Positions 39,711 to 50,202 of a DNA stretch of 64,000 bases are shown piece by piece. The position numbers were made by a program, and so were the translations under genes. The stretch is taken from contig OZ038533.1 of assembly GCA_964036665.1 (NCBI GenBank), positions 3,582,001-3,646,000 on the forward strand. Direction: 5' to 3'. Every line of letters starts with the position of its first letter. Position 1 is the first letter of the stretch. The notes under the pieces were generated by a model, which made no database searches, was not told the origin of the DNA, and saw only the letters and a list, made by a program, of their open reading frames with translations. The stretch comes from Gordius sp. MW1 (lineage: Eukaryota > Nematomorpha > Gordioida > Gordea > Gordiidae).

Positions 39711-42538
39711 CAGAGCTGTTAAGAACTAGTTCATTTTGAACTAGTTCATAGAACTAGTTCATTTTTTTCTGAACTTAGAACTGAACTAGTTACCTTCCCA
39801 AAAATTTGAACTGTGAACTTGAACTAGTTCATTTTTTTAAGATTGAACTTGAACTTGAACTAGTTATTTTTTTTCTAATTCTGAACTTGAACTTGAACTA
39901 TACAATGTAATTGAACTAGTTCATCACAAATATATTATTTAAAATAAATTTATAGGCCGAGTGTATATGCGTCAACAATTTGACGTGCATGGTCTTGTCG
40001 GTAATCATACAGACACACAGTAACCGCAAATTTTTGATTTTAAAAACACAAAATTTTTTAGAAAAGAAAGATGGATACCATTTCTGAAGTAGATAATAGG
40101 AACGAGGCAGCTCAATCTAACTTTTTACCTTGGCCTCCAATGGAAGAATACTTCAAATATGTATCTTCAGATAAAGATTCATTCAAAGTTAAGTGCAAAC
40201 TATGCACTAAAGTTGTGGCGGCTTCAAGAACCTCAACAGCCAATTTATGGAGACATATAAAGGTAATAAGAATAACGTATTATAATTTATAATATAAAAT
40301 CTAGGTGTCTCACTATCAAAAACATGATGAGATTAGAAGGCTGTCAAGAATAAGGCTGGAAAAAGTTGTGAAGCTAACAAAAAGTTAACACAGACCTTAA
40401 TTGACAGGCCTTTAAACCAAAATTCCCCAATGGCCATTATCAAATATATAATCAATGGTAATCAACCATTTTCGCTATGTGATGATGAGCACTTCAATGA
40501 ATTGTTGAGGGCTTTTAATCCAAAAGCAAAAACAATTTGTAGGCAAACACTCACAGGGAAGGTGATGAAATTTGCTGCAAAGATGAAAGATACAGTTAGA
40601 ACAAAGTTAATGGCACCCAAGTATGTATGTACAACTGCAGACTGTTGGACAGCATTTAATAAGTACTTATTAATTTCTCTAAAATTGTCAATTTATTTTT
40701 TTTGTTAGGTCATTTATTGGGGTAACAGCTCATTGGATAGACGATGAGAGTCTTAAAAGAGTTGATGCAGTTCTAGCCTGCAAATGTTTAGAGGGGAGGC
40801 ACTCTTTTGATGTTATATGCAAATCCCTTACTCAAATTTACAAAGAGTACCATATTCAAAACAAAAATATCTGTACAATTACTGACAACGGATCTAATTT
40901 CGTTAAAGCATTCAGGTACTATTTATATAATTCTTCTTTCCTAACTTTTATATAGGATTTTTAATGAAAATGATGAGATGCAGGAGGAAGTAGTATCTCT
41001 TAAGGATATACTTGATCGGGCTGGTTTAGAGGGACATAATCAAAATGATTATGATTATCTACCCAAACATAAGAGATGTGCTTGTCACACCCTAAATCTG
41101 ATTGCTACAAGTGATGTTAACAAGCTTTTGAAAAACAATAATGCGTTTACTAAATTATATAATTCTTCATTCTGTAAGTGCCAGGCACTTTGGAACCTCA
41201 ATAGCAGATCCACATTATCGGCACAAACCATACGTAACCGTTTTGGGTGTAATATACCCTACCCTGTAGTAACTAGATGGAATTCAACATTTGATTCCAT
41301 CTCTGTTATAATAAAAATGATTCAAAATAAGCCTAGTGATTTTCATACTCTCTGTGATGAATTGAGGCTTGAAAGGCTTTCTTTGGAAGAATCAAATTTT
41401 TTACAGGAATATCACTTAGTGAGTCATTATTTTAAATTTATTTAAGGTAATGGAGCCACTTGCTAAGGCCCTTGAAATTTTGCAGGGGCAAACATACATG
41501 TATATGGCTTATTATACACCTACCATAAGCCAGATTCAGTTATGTCTGCAGAATATGGTAAACTTAAAATGGGCTCAACCATTAAAAGATGCTATTTTGA
41601 AAGGAATAAACATCAGGTATCAAATATAAATGGATTCTAATATATAAATCATATGGTTTTAAGATTTCCTGATCTCTATGATGAGGAAAATATTATTGCA
41701 GCTGTCCTGCATCCAATTTTTAAGACAGACTGGGCTTGGATCCGGTCACCAGAAAATGTGGAGGAAAGGTCCAGAATCTTAAAAGCAATAAATTTACTAG
41801 TGCCTCAAACAACTGAAAATATGGAGGTGCATGATACACAGAATGGTTTAGATTTTTTTGATATAATACGTGAGAATTCTAATAAAGAAACAATTGAAGA
41901 CTATATTAAATTAAATAATACCTCATTCGATGTATTCGATGAATTTCCCAATCTAAAGCAAATTTTTATAAAATTTAATGTTTGCCTCCCATCTAGTGCT
42001 CCAGTTGAAAGGCTTTTCAGTCTGGGAAAGCTTATATTTGGAGATAAACGTACTTGTTTATTAAACGATAATTTTGAGAACAATATTTTATTAAAGTCCA
42101 ATGGACATCTACTTTCACATGATTTTTATTGTAAATTATAATTGTATATTGTTTGTAATAAAGATTTTAAACATTGTATAGTTGATGATTTTGTTATATA
42201 TGAATATTTCCTTAAATTAGATTTTCAAATATATAATAAACTATGAAATTTATTTAAAATTTTGGATAGCTCTCAAAAAAACTGATTTTAATTTAGGAAT
42301 CATTGCCTAAATTAAAACTTTATCATATTTAAAAAAATGAACTGAACTTTGAACTGAACTTTAACTAGTTATTTTTGTAAAATTGAACTATTAACTTGAA
42401 CTAGTTACATTTTTTCCTACATGAACTTGAACTAGTTACTTTTGAAAAAAAATGAACTTGAACTTGAACTAATGATTTTTTCAAATTGAACTATGAACTT
42501 GAACTAGTTCGTAACATAGATGAACTTTAACAGCTCTG
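39711..42538 (+). mobile_element. Autonomous-type hAT transposon with perfect 8-bp target duplication
   Basis: 2828 bp. The terminal inverted repeat CAGAGCTGTTAA (39711) is matched by TTAACAGCTCTG (ending 42538). The target duplication GTTGGGAA at 39703-39710 and 42539-42546 is perfect. Subterminal regions (39721-39925 and 42330-42525) are packed with GAACTAGTTC palindromes and half-sites. It encodes a BED-finger hAT transposase between. The intact ends and duplication indicate a recent insertion. Confidence 0.92.
40071..42141 (+). CDS. hAT transposase with N-terminal BED zinc finger, six exons
   Basis: Cut-and-paste transposase acting on the ends of this element. Exons as read: 40071-40262, 40305-40662, 40709-40915, 40956-41418, 41447-41616, 41664-42141, with introns of 42, 46, 40, 28 and 47 nt. 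Exon 1 has the BED finger (CKLCTKVVAASRTSTANLWR then HIK). Later motifs: TADCWTAFNK (first Asp), TITDNGSNFVKAF (second Asp), CACHTLNLIA, TRWNSTFDS, and the C-terminal dimerisation block LPSSAPVERLFSLGKLIF. The stop at 42139-42141 is in frame. Oddity: entering exon 2 at 40305 completes the finger (HIKVSH) but leads to a stop about 28 codons later; the acceptor at 40336 keeps frame but drops the second zinc-ligand His. So either alternative splicing or one frameshift is involved. Otherwise complete. Confidence 0.85.
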
Positions 42539-42635
42539 GTTGGGAACAGGGATGGCCCGGAGTAGAGCAGGGTTGGAGCAAGGCGACTGCCTTGCTCTCT
42601 TTAGGTGTAAATATTTTGGAGCAAGGGTATCCCCA

Positions 42636-44583
42636 TCAGAGGTCAGATTTGTTAGAATTTTTCAGCCCGAACCCGGCCCGTTTTATAATTAATCTGCCCG
42701 CCCGAACCCATCTAAGTGTCCGCCCGGGCCCGCCCGAACTGCCCGGCCCGAAATATTAAATTTGCCCGTTAGTCCCGAATTTGTGAGGTCGCAAACAGAG
42801 GTCGGATTTGTTAAAATTTTTCTGCCCAAACCCGGCCCGGTCTAAATTTTTAACTAAATTACCCGCCTGAACCCTTCTAAGTGTCCGCTCAGCCATGCCC
42901 AAACCATTAGAGCTGCTTGGCCTTATTAATAAAATTTGCCCGTTAGACTAGAAATTATCCAATCCCAAAATCTTATAACCACTATTTCAAAATAAGCATT
43001 AAATAATGGCATATTGATCAGAACAAAGATGACAATATTTTATTATTCATAAGTATTATGTAAAAATAACAAATCGTCGACAATTTCCGGGGATAATCTT
43101 TTGATCTTGAGATAAACCAGTTAAACTAATTTTTTCGAAATAAAACAAAATTTAATTCTGAAGAAGTTAAAATTAGGATTTAGGACATTTTATAAACGTA
43201 CGATAAGGATTTAAGCGATAGAAAAAAATCTAGTCAAATTTATTATGGCCCAAAATTGTTTATAAGCGAATTTTTCTTTTTTCGAGGAAAATCAATTTGA
43301 TAAAATTTTTGGCATGCCCGAATTGCCCGAATCTTATCAGCGTGCCCGCCCGGGCCCGTCCGAAAAGTAAAACTTAAGACAGTTGCCCGATTTACGGGTC
43401 GGGTTCGGGTTGAAAATTTTAGAATGCATTCGGGTCGGGTTGGATTTATAGAGTCGGGTCAAAGAATATGAATCTTACATTACAAAATGAAAGAAACGTA
43501 TTTGTTAAATTAATGCTATTGTCTATAATTTTAGTTATACAATATCGAATTGTATAACTAATTAAATTCATTCATTTATACAATCAATTTCCTTTTCTAT
43601 TTTTTAATTCGTTTAATTGGAGGCAAATTTAAATTTAAAGCTTAATCACGAAAGGTAAAATATTAACAAATTATCATCTATTATAGTCTATAGAGAAATT
43701 ATAAATTTAACTTCATAAAAATATAACTAAATATTCATGAATCAACAAAAAAGTAAGTTTTATTTATTATTTTGTGGATCTAAAATTTTATACTTATTTT
43801 ATTTGCAAAATTTAAATTTTAAATTAATATAATCTATTATTCCTACCCTACCAATATATATAACTATGACATTTTAAAATTTTATTTAAGTGAATAAGAT
43901 TGACCAAAATGAGAATATGCAACATAAGATAAAGAATATGCTTGAAAAAACTGTGTATACAGCTAAAAAAAATAGTGGAAAATCAAAAGTTTGGGACAAC
44001 TTTCAGTTGATATATGATGAAACTAACAGTAAATTAGATTTTGTCAGGTGTAGTTTCTGCCACTGTATTTATTGCTACAATGCAGCTACTACAGGTATGT
44101 ATATTATTGTTAAATAAATGTCATTTTTAATGTATAAGATATCATAATTTTTTTATTCTTTACCAAAATGTTTCTGTTTGTGACAATTAAATTAATTAAC
44201 CAAAATATTAGTAGTAAGATTTTAAATAATTTTCTAACATAAGTACTTCAAAAAATTTAGGGACAAACCACCTGATAAAACATGTGTGTTCCAACAAGAA
44301 TAGGGAACATAATTATAGTAAATCAATTTAATATATTTATTAATCAAAGTTTGGATGAACCTTTCTGTCAAATAAATTTTTCATCCTCAAAATTTTCTAC
44401 TTGGTCGGGTTCCGGTCGAAATATTTAAAACGCTTTCGGGTCGGGTCGGGTTGAAATTTTAAAAACGCTTTCGGGTCGGGTCGGGTTCGGGTTGAAACGC
44501 TTTAGGGTCGGGTTAAAATTTTAAAAATGCTTTCGGGTCGGGTCGGGTTCGGGTTGAAAAAAAGTGACTTTGCAGGCCTCTAG
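42636..44583 (+). mobile_element. hAT-related element with GGGTCGGG subterminal repeats, mostly decayed
   Basis: Left end CAGAGGTCAGATTTGTTAGA near 42637 (a second, near-identical start at 42796). The right end is TTTGCAGGCCTCTAG at 44583, roughly inverted. Both flanks carry many CCCGAACCCGGCCCG / GGGTCGGGTTCGGG motifs. It contains only a BED-finger coding piece. No target duplication was found, and the doubled left end suggests nesting or a partial tandem copy. Borders are therefore approximate. Confidence 0.6.
43890..44340 (+). pseudogene. BED-type zinc finger exons of a hAT transposase, rest missing
   Basis: Exon 43890-44094 encodes VWDNFQLIYDE and the ligand pair CSFC. After a GT-AG intron of 166 nt, 44261-44330 supplies TNHLIKHVCSNKNR with the His and Cys ligands. 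A stop follows within 30 codons and no catalytic domain follows, so this is a truncated transposase N-terminus. Confidence 0.6.
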
Positions 44584-46417
44584 CTACTACTACATGCGTG
44601 GTATAAGATAAGGATATAATGTGTTAATCTAAATTAAGATAGTTTATAGATGGCCAAAACCGATATAATACATTTACATTTTTTATTACAATATAGTAGA
44701 GTATTTATTTGATATTATTATTTTATATATTGATATTAGGATAACCAACCTAACCTTAAACCTATTAGGTTTAGCATGGGTTTTGCATCCACCTAAGGGT
44801 TCCCCAACGTCCCTACCTAAAATTTTGGGGCAAGATTCAAACTCTAGCCCAAAACATTAGGTCGGAACGAAATGCAAAACCCCGAGAGGTTTCCATTCAT
44901 AAGGTATGGTTTTTATATCCTAATATTTCGGCTGAATGACGGTCACTAAGCAATTTTATAAAATAAATTCTTAATTATCATTTGTTTTGATTTAAAAAAT
45001 AAATTAAAATAATATAACCTTGAGGTTTTCAAACAACCTAACCTAAAACCTGACCTTGGGCGAACCTCGGGTCCACCCCACCTAAGGTTTTTCCCACCAC
45101 TACTTACCGATCCTGTTGTTAAAAATTCAATTACAATAAAGAAATTATCGTAGAATAAATTTCCCTTGTTCAAAGTCACCAGGTATAATAAAATTATGAC
45201 AAAATAGTATAATTAGTCGACACATATTAACGTGATTTTTGTCTTTTAAACGTCCATAGTACAAAAAGGGGTAAAAATAACTAAAATTTTCAGAAATTTA
45301 TACGCTATAAATGGTTTATGCCCTCACTGCTAATAATCCAAATCTAAAATTCTTGAGAGCCAACGTTTCTAATCAATATAAATATTTTAATAAATTAGAA
45401 ATTTTATATTTTAAAAAAATAAAAATATATACAGACAACAATGAGGGGTTAATGACATAAGAAAGCTGTATAAGCATTATACTTTTTATTTTAAATAAAA
45501 AGTTTACAGAAATCGTCTGGGTGATTGGCTATTTTAATTGGTTGGCACATCAGGCATACCAATGCCAAATTATTATAAAAGTGTAATAACAAGTTATGTT
45601 AAAAGAGCACTTGCTACATCCATTCAAGATTGTTCAACATAACCCCAAATAATTAATTTTTGTAACAATGTTATATTAAACTTCAAAATTTAAATATAAT
45701 TTAAACTATTTATTTATTTACTAATTTCAATGCTCCATTAAATTGGGGAGTTTAACATTTCAAAGAGTTTATGACAAATTCATTTATTTTTAACAAATTC
45801 GTAATGAACAGTGTTCAAACGTTCAAGCCATGGGTTTAGCCAGCAATGGAATTAGAGGAGGGCAATAATGATTTAGGGAGGGGCAAATAATTTTTGGAAA
45901 TTTTAGCCATAATTTTTGGATTTATAGGGGGGAGGCAGCACCACCCCCCTGCCTTCCCCAGGCCAAGCCCATGGTTCATATATATTGAGACAATTTAAAT
46001 AAAGTTTTTTTAAGGACAGCTGTCATTCCCTGGCTGACCAAGAGTCTATAAAATCCCAAATAAAGTTAAAAATTTATCTTTTAAGAGTGCATTTTTAGTA
46101 AACAATTTTTGTTTGTTATTTGAAAATAAATTGAAGTTAATAAATATTTAAGTTTAAAATGTTAATTTTTTAAATAAGGTGGAATGTATAAGTCAACCTC
46201 AGACCTACTTTACCCTTTGCCCATTTATACCAAACCACTCAAAAAAATTAGTTTCACCTTCTAATCTCTGCTTTTTTTTATATAATCAAAAAAACTTCCA
46301 TACTAACAAATTTTAATTTAATAAATTATGACTCCTCAAAGTTAACTAATAATAATTTAGATTATAATATATTTTACTTTTGGTAGCTAAGCAGATTTTC
46401 ATGGCCCTTTAAGTATT
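44584..46417. other. AT-rich intergenic region
   Basis: No gene seen apart from one MITE at 45829-45973. 44740-44900 and 45000-45110 share CCTAACCTNAAACCT and CACCTAAGG motifs in the same orientation, a diverged direct repeat of unknown family. Confidence 0.4.
45829..45973. mobile_element. MITE with GGGCGTAGCCAG-type ends, copy 6
   Basis: Left CATGGGTTTAGCCAGCAATG, right AGGCCAAGCCCATG. The interior matches the family (AGAGGAGGGCAATAATGATT, GGGGGGAGGCAGCACC). 145 bp. GTTCA precedes the left end and follows the right end, a possible target duplication (GTTCAAGC vs GTTCATAT). Confidence 0.65.
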
Positions 46418-47032
46418 CTAAACTATTAAAGTTAAAAAATATCTTAAAATACTCATTAATATCTTCCTTCTTTTGTATTTTTGGGCATGTTTCTGAATTA
46501 CATCATGGTAAGCGCCATAAAAATAATTTAAAATAATTATCTGGGTTTTGGCCAAACAATTAATTCTACTGACTAAGGCTAAAAATATTGCATTTAAACC
46601 AATGTAATAGCCAAGTGCTATTGTTTGACTGGACAGAATAAATATACTATGCGTTAGCAAAAAGATTTTGATTAATATAAATATTTTCTTTTGTATTGTC
46701 TTTTGCAAGATAAAAAGCTTTCCATGTTTTGGAAAAACAAAGTCTTTTGCAGTAATCTTTGCTACATGAATTATTAACTTATCGACTGGAATTGGTAATT
46801 GATCCAAATTAGATAACAATGAAATTACCTATATATAATAAGAAAACTACTAACTAATTACTCTTTTTAATTTTTCCATGTAAACTGCATTTTTATGTAC
46901 AAGTTTGATCTTATGAAAAGCATCTTTTAAAATTGCACCTTCTTTAATCAAGATTTTATAGCTTTTTTGCAGACTTTGGGAAATCTCAGTAGAGTTACTT
47001 TGATTAAATTTTGAATCGAAATACATGTCCAT
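46418..47032 (-). CDS. NEPRO/RMP1-like protein (nucleolar, RNase MRP-associated family), tentative
   Basis: Two exons, 46862-47032 and 46418-46828, separated by a 33-nt GT-AG intron, giving 193 residues. The protein is helix-rich: a coiled segment SLQKSYKILIKEGAILKDAF early, then VDKLIIHVAKITAKDFVFP, and a hydrophobic stretch ending LVSRINCLAKTQIIILNYFY. The last block and its position resemble the N-terminal domain of nucleolus and neural progenitor protein (NEPRO), related to yeast RNase MRP subunit Rmp1. That match is from memory of the family and not from a search. Known NEPRO proteins are much longer, so further 3' exons may be missing or the gene may be short here. The start ATG at 47032 is the first in frame. 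Confidence 0.5.
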
Positions 47033-47640
47033 TTCAGCGAATCCGAGTCAACTAACAACCACACAACTGAAGAAAAACGATGGATGGATGTCTAATGCTT
47101 TTAAAACATATGAACATACAATTATATTAAATTTGCTCAATGTTATAATTTTAAAATGAATATAAATATAAAAAGCTATAAATAGCACAATTAACTACTT
47201 AAAGAAAATGCATGAATGTGATAGATTATTTTATCTTGGAGTATAAATAGATAATATGGCAGTTTTCTTAGTAAGGTAAGAATGGCTCAATAAATATTAA
47301 TCTAAGATATAAGAATATAATAGAATATTATAACCAAGAGTGTAAATTGTATAATATGCTAGCTTTTAAGTCAATTTAAACGCTAAAGTGATATAATTAT
47401 AACCGTAAACTAATTTTATTCCCTAATCTTACATTTAACGTTGTATCCACTTTGTATGCAACATTCATCCTAAAAAATCGAATAAAGCCGCCTACATCTG
47501 TTATTAATCACAACTTTTTTAGAAACGCACTTAAAAATTTTTAATTATGAATTTAGTGGGGGTAAGAAATAGTTACACCCTTCAAAAAAATCACATATTG
47601 CTGCAGACTATGCTGATCTTTTATAAAATAGAAAATAACA
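47033..47640. other. Short AT-rich intergenic stretch
   Basis: Lies upstream of the NEPRO-like gene. No ORF, repeat end or RNA gene was recognised. Confidence 0.4.
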
Positions 47641-48185
47641 GTTTCTAACCCTAAAAATCTTAAACTTGACAATAACATTTGCAAATATTACAAATTTGAA
47701 AATAACTTAGTTTCTAATCCTAAAAATCTATATAAACATGATATTTTGGTATGTATTACAAATCTTAAACTTAAATACTTATAGTGTACACATTTTGTGA
47801 TTGAAAATAACTTAGTTTCTAATCCTAAAAATAAACATGACATTTTGGTATGTATTACAATTGTTAGACTTAAATACTTATACTGTACACATTTTGGGAA
47901 ATTTGAAAATAACTTAGTTTCTAATCCTAAAAATCTATATAAACATGACATTTTGCTATATATTACAAATCTTAAACTTAACTGCTTACACTGTATACAT
48001 TTTGGGAAATTTGAAAATAACTTAGTTTCTAATCCTAAAAACCTATATAAACATGACATTTTGCTATATATTACAAATCTTAAACTTAAATATTTATACT
48101 GTACACATTTGGGAATTTTGAAAATAGCTTAGTTTTTACCATAAATCAATATAAACATGACATTTTGCTATGTATAACAAATATT
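47641..48185. repeat. Minisatellite, about five 105-bp units
   Basis: TTGAAAATAACTTAGTTTCT recurs at about 47696, 47801, 47903, 48011 and (diverged) 48118, each followed by AATCCTAAAAAT, TATAAACATGA, ATTACAAATCTTAAACTTAA and GTACACATTTTG. Spacing is 102-108 bp. Because the unit lacks stops in some frames, it creates spurious ORFs of about 110-120 codons on both strands. Confidence 0.85.
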
Positions 48186-48324
48186 TTGCAAAAATTTTTA
48201 TTTGTTATTGTTCAACATATAAGTGATAGTCCTAATCTCAGCATAAATACAGAAAGTAAATTATGGGCTTGTAAATACATATATATTTAATGACCTAATT
48301 TATATTTAATTATTAACTTACTAG

Positions 48325-48461
48325 TGTAACGATTGTGTTATGTAACGAGTATGTAATTGTAACGAGTGTGTTATGTAACGAATATGTAATTTTTGTTGTT
48401 ATGTAATTTCCTGTCATCGAATCGCGTTATTAAAATTCCAATAAACCATCCTATCCTTATA
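48325..48461 (+). repeat. 5' LTR of Gypsy element 1 (137 bp)
   Basis: Starts TGTAACGATTG and is identical to 52523-52659. Unusually it contains four copies of TGTAACGA in its first 60 bp. AATAAA at 48440-48445 may serve as a polyadenylation signal. Confidence 0.93.
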
Positions 48462-48474
48462 TCTGGCGACGAAG

Positions 48475-50202
48475 ATGGAATCTACAATAAAGACAGAAAA
48501 TTCTATGAAGAACGAAGTGGATATTTCAAAAATTACACTCCTACCTTATTCCACGGATATTCCAATAGAGGAGTATTTAGAAAATATGGAATATATTCTA
48601 ATAGCCAAAGGAATATGCGCAACGGGTGATGCATTGAAACAGATCTACAAAAAATTATTCCTCGCCTATCTTGGAATTCAGAATGTGATACAAATAAAAA
48701 ATTACTTATTTCCATGTAAAATCGAAAATGTGGATTGGGAGAAGATCATTAAAACATGTAAGACCATTTTTAAACCTAGATCCAGTACTATGGCTTCAAG
48801 ATTAGAGTTTATTCGCCTTATGAGGTCAGAAGGTGAGTCGGTGTTAGGATTTACGAAACGATTGAAGGAAACTGCACAAGCGGCACAGTTTAATAATGAT
48901 GTTGAAGAGCGTCTTCGGGACCAATTCGTAGCAGGAATTCGATTCCCGAAGTTGGAGGTCGAAATTCGGAGTAAATATCCTAGGATGCTTGACGAAACAG
49001 GTAAAAGCTTAACTTTTGTTAAAATTTTGGATATGGCTTTAGCATGGGAGACGGCAGAGAGCGAGGTTAATTCCTTGAATATAAATCGAATAAGGGATAA
49101 TCGTAATGGTGTAGGTGTTAGTAAGGGTCAGACCGACTCCAACCGTACCGCCTCTAAATGTTTTCGTTGTGGCCGGTCACACACTCGTAATCATTGCGCT
49201 GCAGTTACGGCAAAGTGTTATAATTGTAATAAGATGGGGCATTATTCGCGGGCATGCAAGAATAAGAGGGTTAACCAAGTTTTTGATGATCGTGAGGAAG
49301 AGGTTGGCGAAATTAATTCTATCAATCACATTAAAAAAAGTGATAGGAAACGAGCAACAATTGAAGCCACGTTAAATGATGTTCCATTCCGGTTTAAGTA
49401 TGACACCGGCGCTCAGGTGTCGGTAATAAATGAGGAAATTTGGAATCACATAGGAAAGCCGAAATTACGGCCAACGCATAATTTAACGGGGTATGGCCAT
49501 CAAAAACTAGATGTAATCGGCGAAACAAACATTAAAGTGGGGCTAGGCGACCAGAGCAAATTACTGCCTGTCATCGTGACAAAAACATCGGACACACCCT
49601 TATTTGGCCTACCCTGGATATTAAATTTTGGACTATACATTCCGAAATGTGTCAAAATTTCCAAGGTTCAACAATCAGTAACTAGTTTAAATCAAAACTC
49701 GAGTACCAAAATTGATAATCTAATAAAGAAATTTGCCGGAATTTTTGATGAGCGACCGGGAGTCATTAATGGTTGTCCAGTTCGTATAAACGTTGAATCG
49801 TCAGCTAGTGGGAAGGTTCTGCTGGCCCGTCGGGTGCCCTTTCCATTACGGGGCCCGATAGAAAAGGAATTAGATAGACTCATGGCGGCGGATATAATCG
49901 AAAAGGTCGATACTTCTAAATGTCGTGTTGAATGGGCAACACCAACGGTATACTTTATGAAAAATAATGGTGATATTCGTATTAGTGGGGATTTTAGGGT
50001 CACATTGAACCCTTTTCTTCTTAAAGACTATCACATCTTACCCACATTTGATGATATTGTGGCAAAATTATCCGGGGGAAAAAAGTTTACGACGATCGAC
50101 CTGAAAGATGCATACTTACAAATGAGTGTGAATGAGCAATCAAAATTTCCTGATCATCAATACGCATGTGGGCTATTATCGCTACAAACGGTTGCCGTTT
50201 AA
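48475..50202 (+). CDS. Gypsy 1 gag-protease-RT (5' part), frameshifted in RT
   Basis: 575 codons. Gag region to about 225; zinc knuckles CFRCGRSHTRNHC (229-241) and CYNCNKMGHYSRAC (248-261) bind RNA; protease active site DTGA at 310-313; reverse transcriptase from about 450 (ARRVPFPLRGPIEKEL) with the first catalytic Asp in IDLKDAY (542). Just after, near 50143-50150, the frame is lost and the last 18 residues are out of frame before a stop. The correct frame continues in the overlapping ORF at 50132-52543. The ATG lies 8 bases after the primer site start. Confidence 0.93.
   Translation: MESTIKTENSMKNEVDISKITLLPYSTDIPIEEYLENMEYILIAKGICATGDALKQIYKKLFLAYLGIQNVIQIKNYLFPCKIENVDWEKIIKTCKTIFKPRSSTMASRLEFIRLMRSEGESVLGFTKRLKETAQAAQFNNDVEERLRDQFVAGIRFPKLEVEIRSKYPRMLDETGKSLTFVKILDMALAWETAESEVNSLNINRIRDNRNGVGVSKGQTDSNRTASKCFRCGRSHTRNHCAAVTAKCYNCNKMGHYSRACKNKRVNQVFDDREEEVGEINSINHIKKSDRKRATIEATLNDVPFRFKYDTGAQVSVINEEIWNHIGKPKLRPTHNLTGYGHQKLDVIGETNIKVGLGDQSKLLPVIVTKTSDTPLFGLPWILNFGLYIPKCVKISKVQQSVTSLNQNSSTKIDNLIKKFAGIFDERPGVINGCPVRINVESSASGKVLLARRVPFPLRGPIEKELDRLMAADIIEKVDTSKCRVEWATPTVYFMKNNGDIRISGDFRVTLNPFLLKDYHILPTFDDIVAKLSGGKKFTTIDLKDAYLQMSVNEQSKFPDHQYACGLLSLQTVAV

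Noticed and set aside
42520-42759. Plus-strand ORF starting at the hAT right end
   Set aside because: Chance ORF through GC-rich CCCGGCCCG repeats.
47688-48132. Overlapping ORFs of 111 and 123 codons on both strands
   Set aside because: They follow the 105-bp minisatellite period exactly; repeated peptide units are a by-product of the tandem DNA.
47641-48185. CRISPR-like array
   Set aside because: Units are head-to-tail 105-bp minisatellite copies with no unique spacers, in a eukaryotic genome.
50132-50202. Programmed frameshift between two Gypsy ORFs
   Set aside because: The shift lies inside the reverse transcriptase domain, not at a gag-pol junction, so mutation or base error is more likely.
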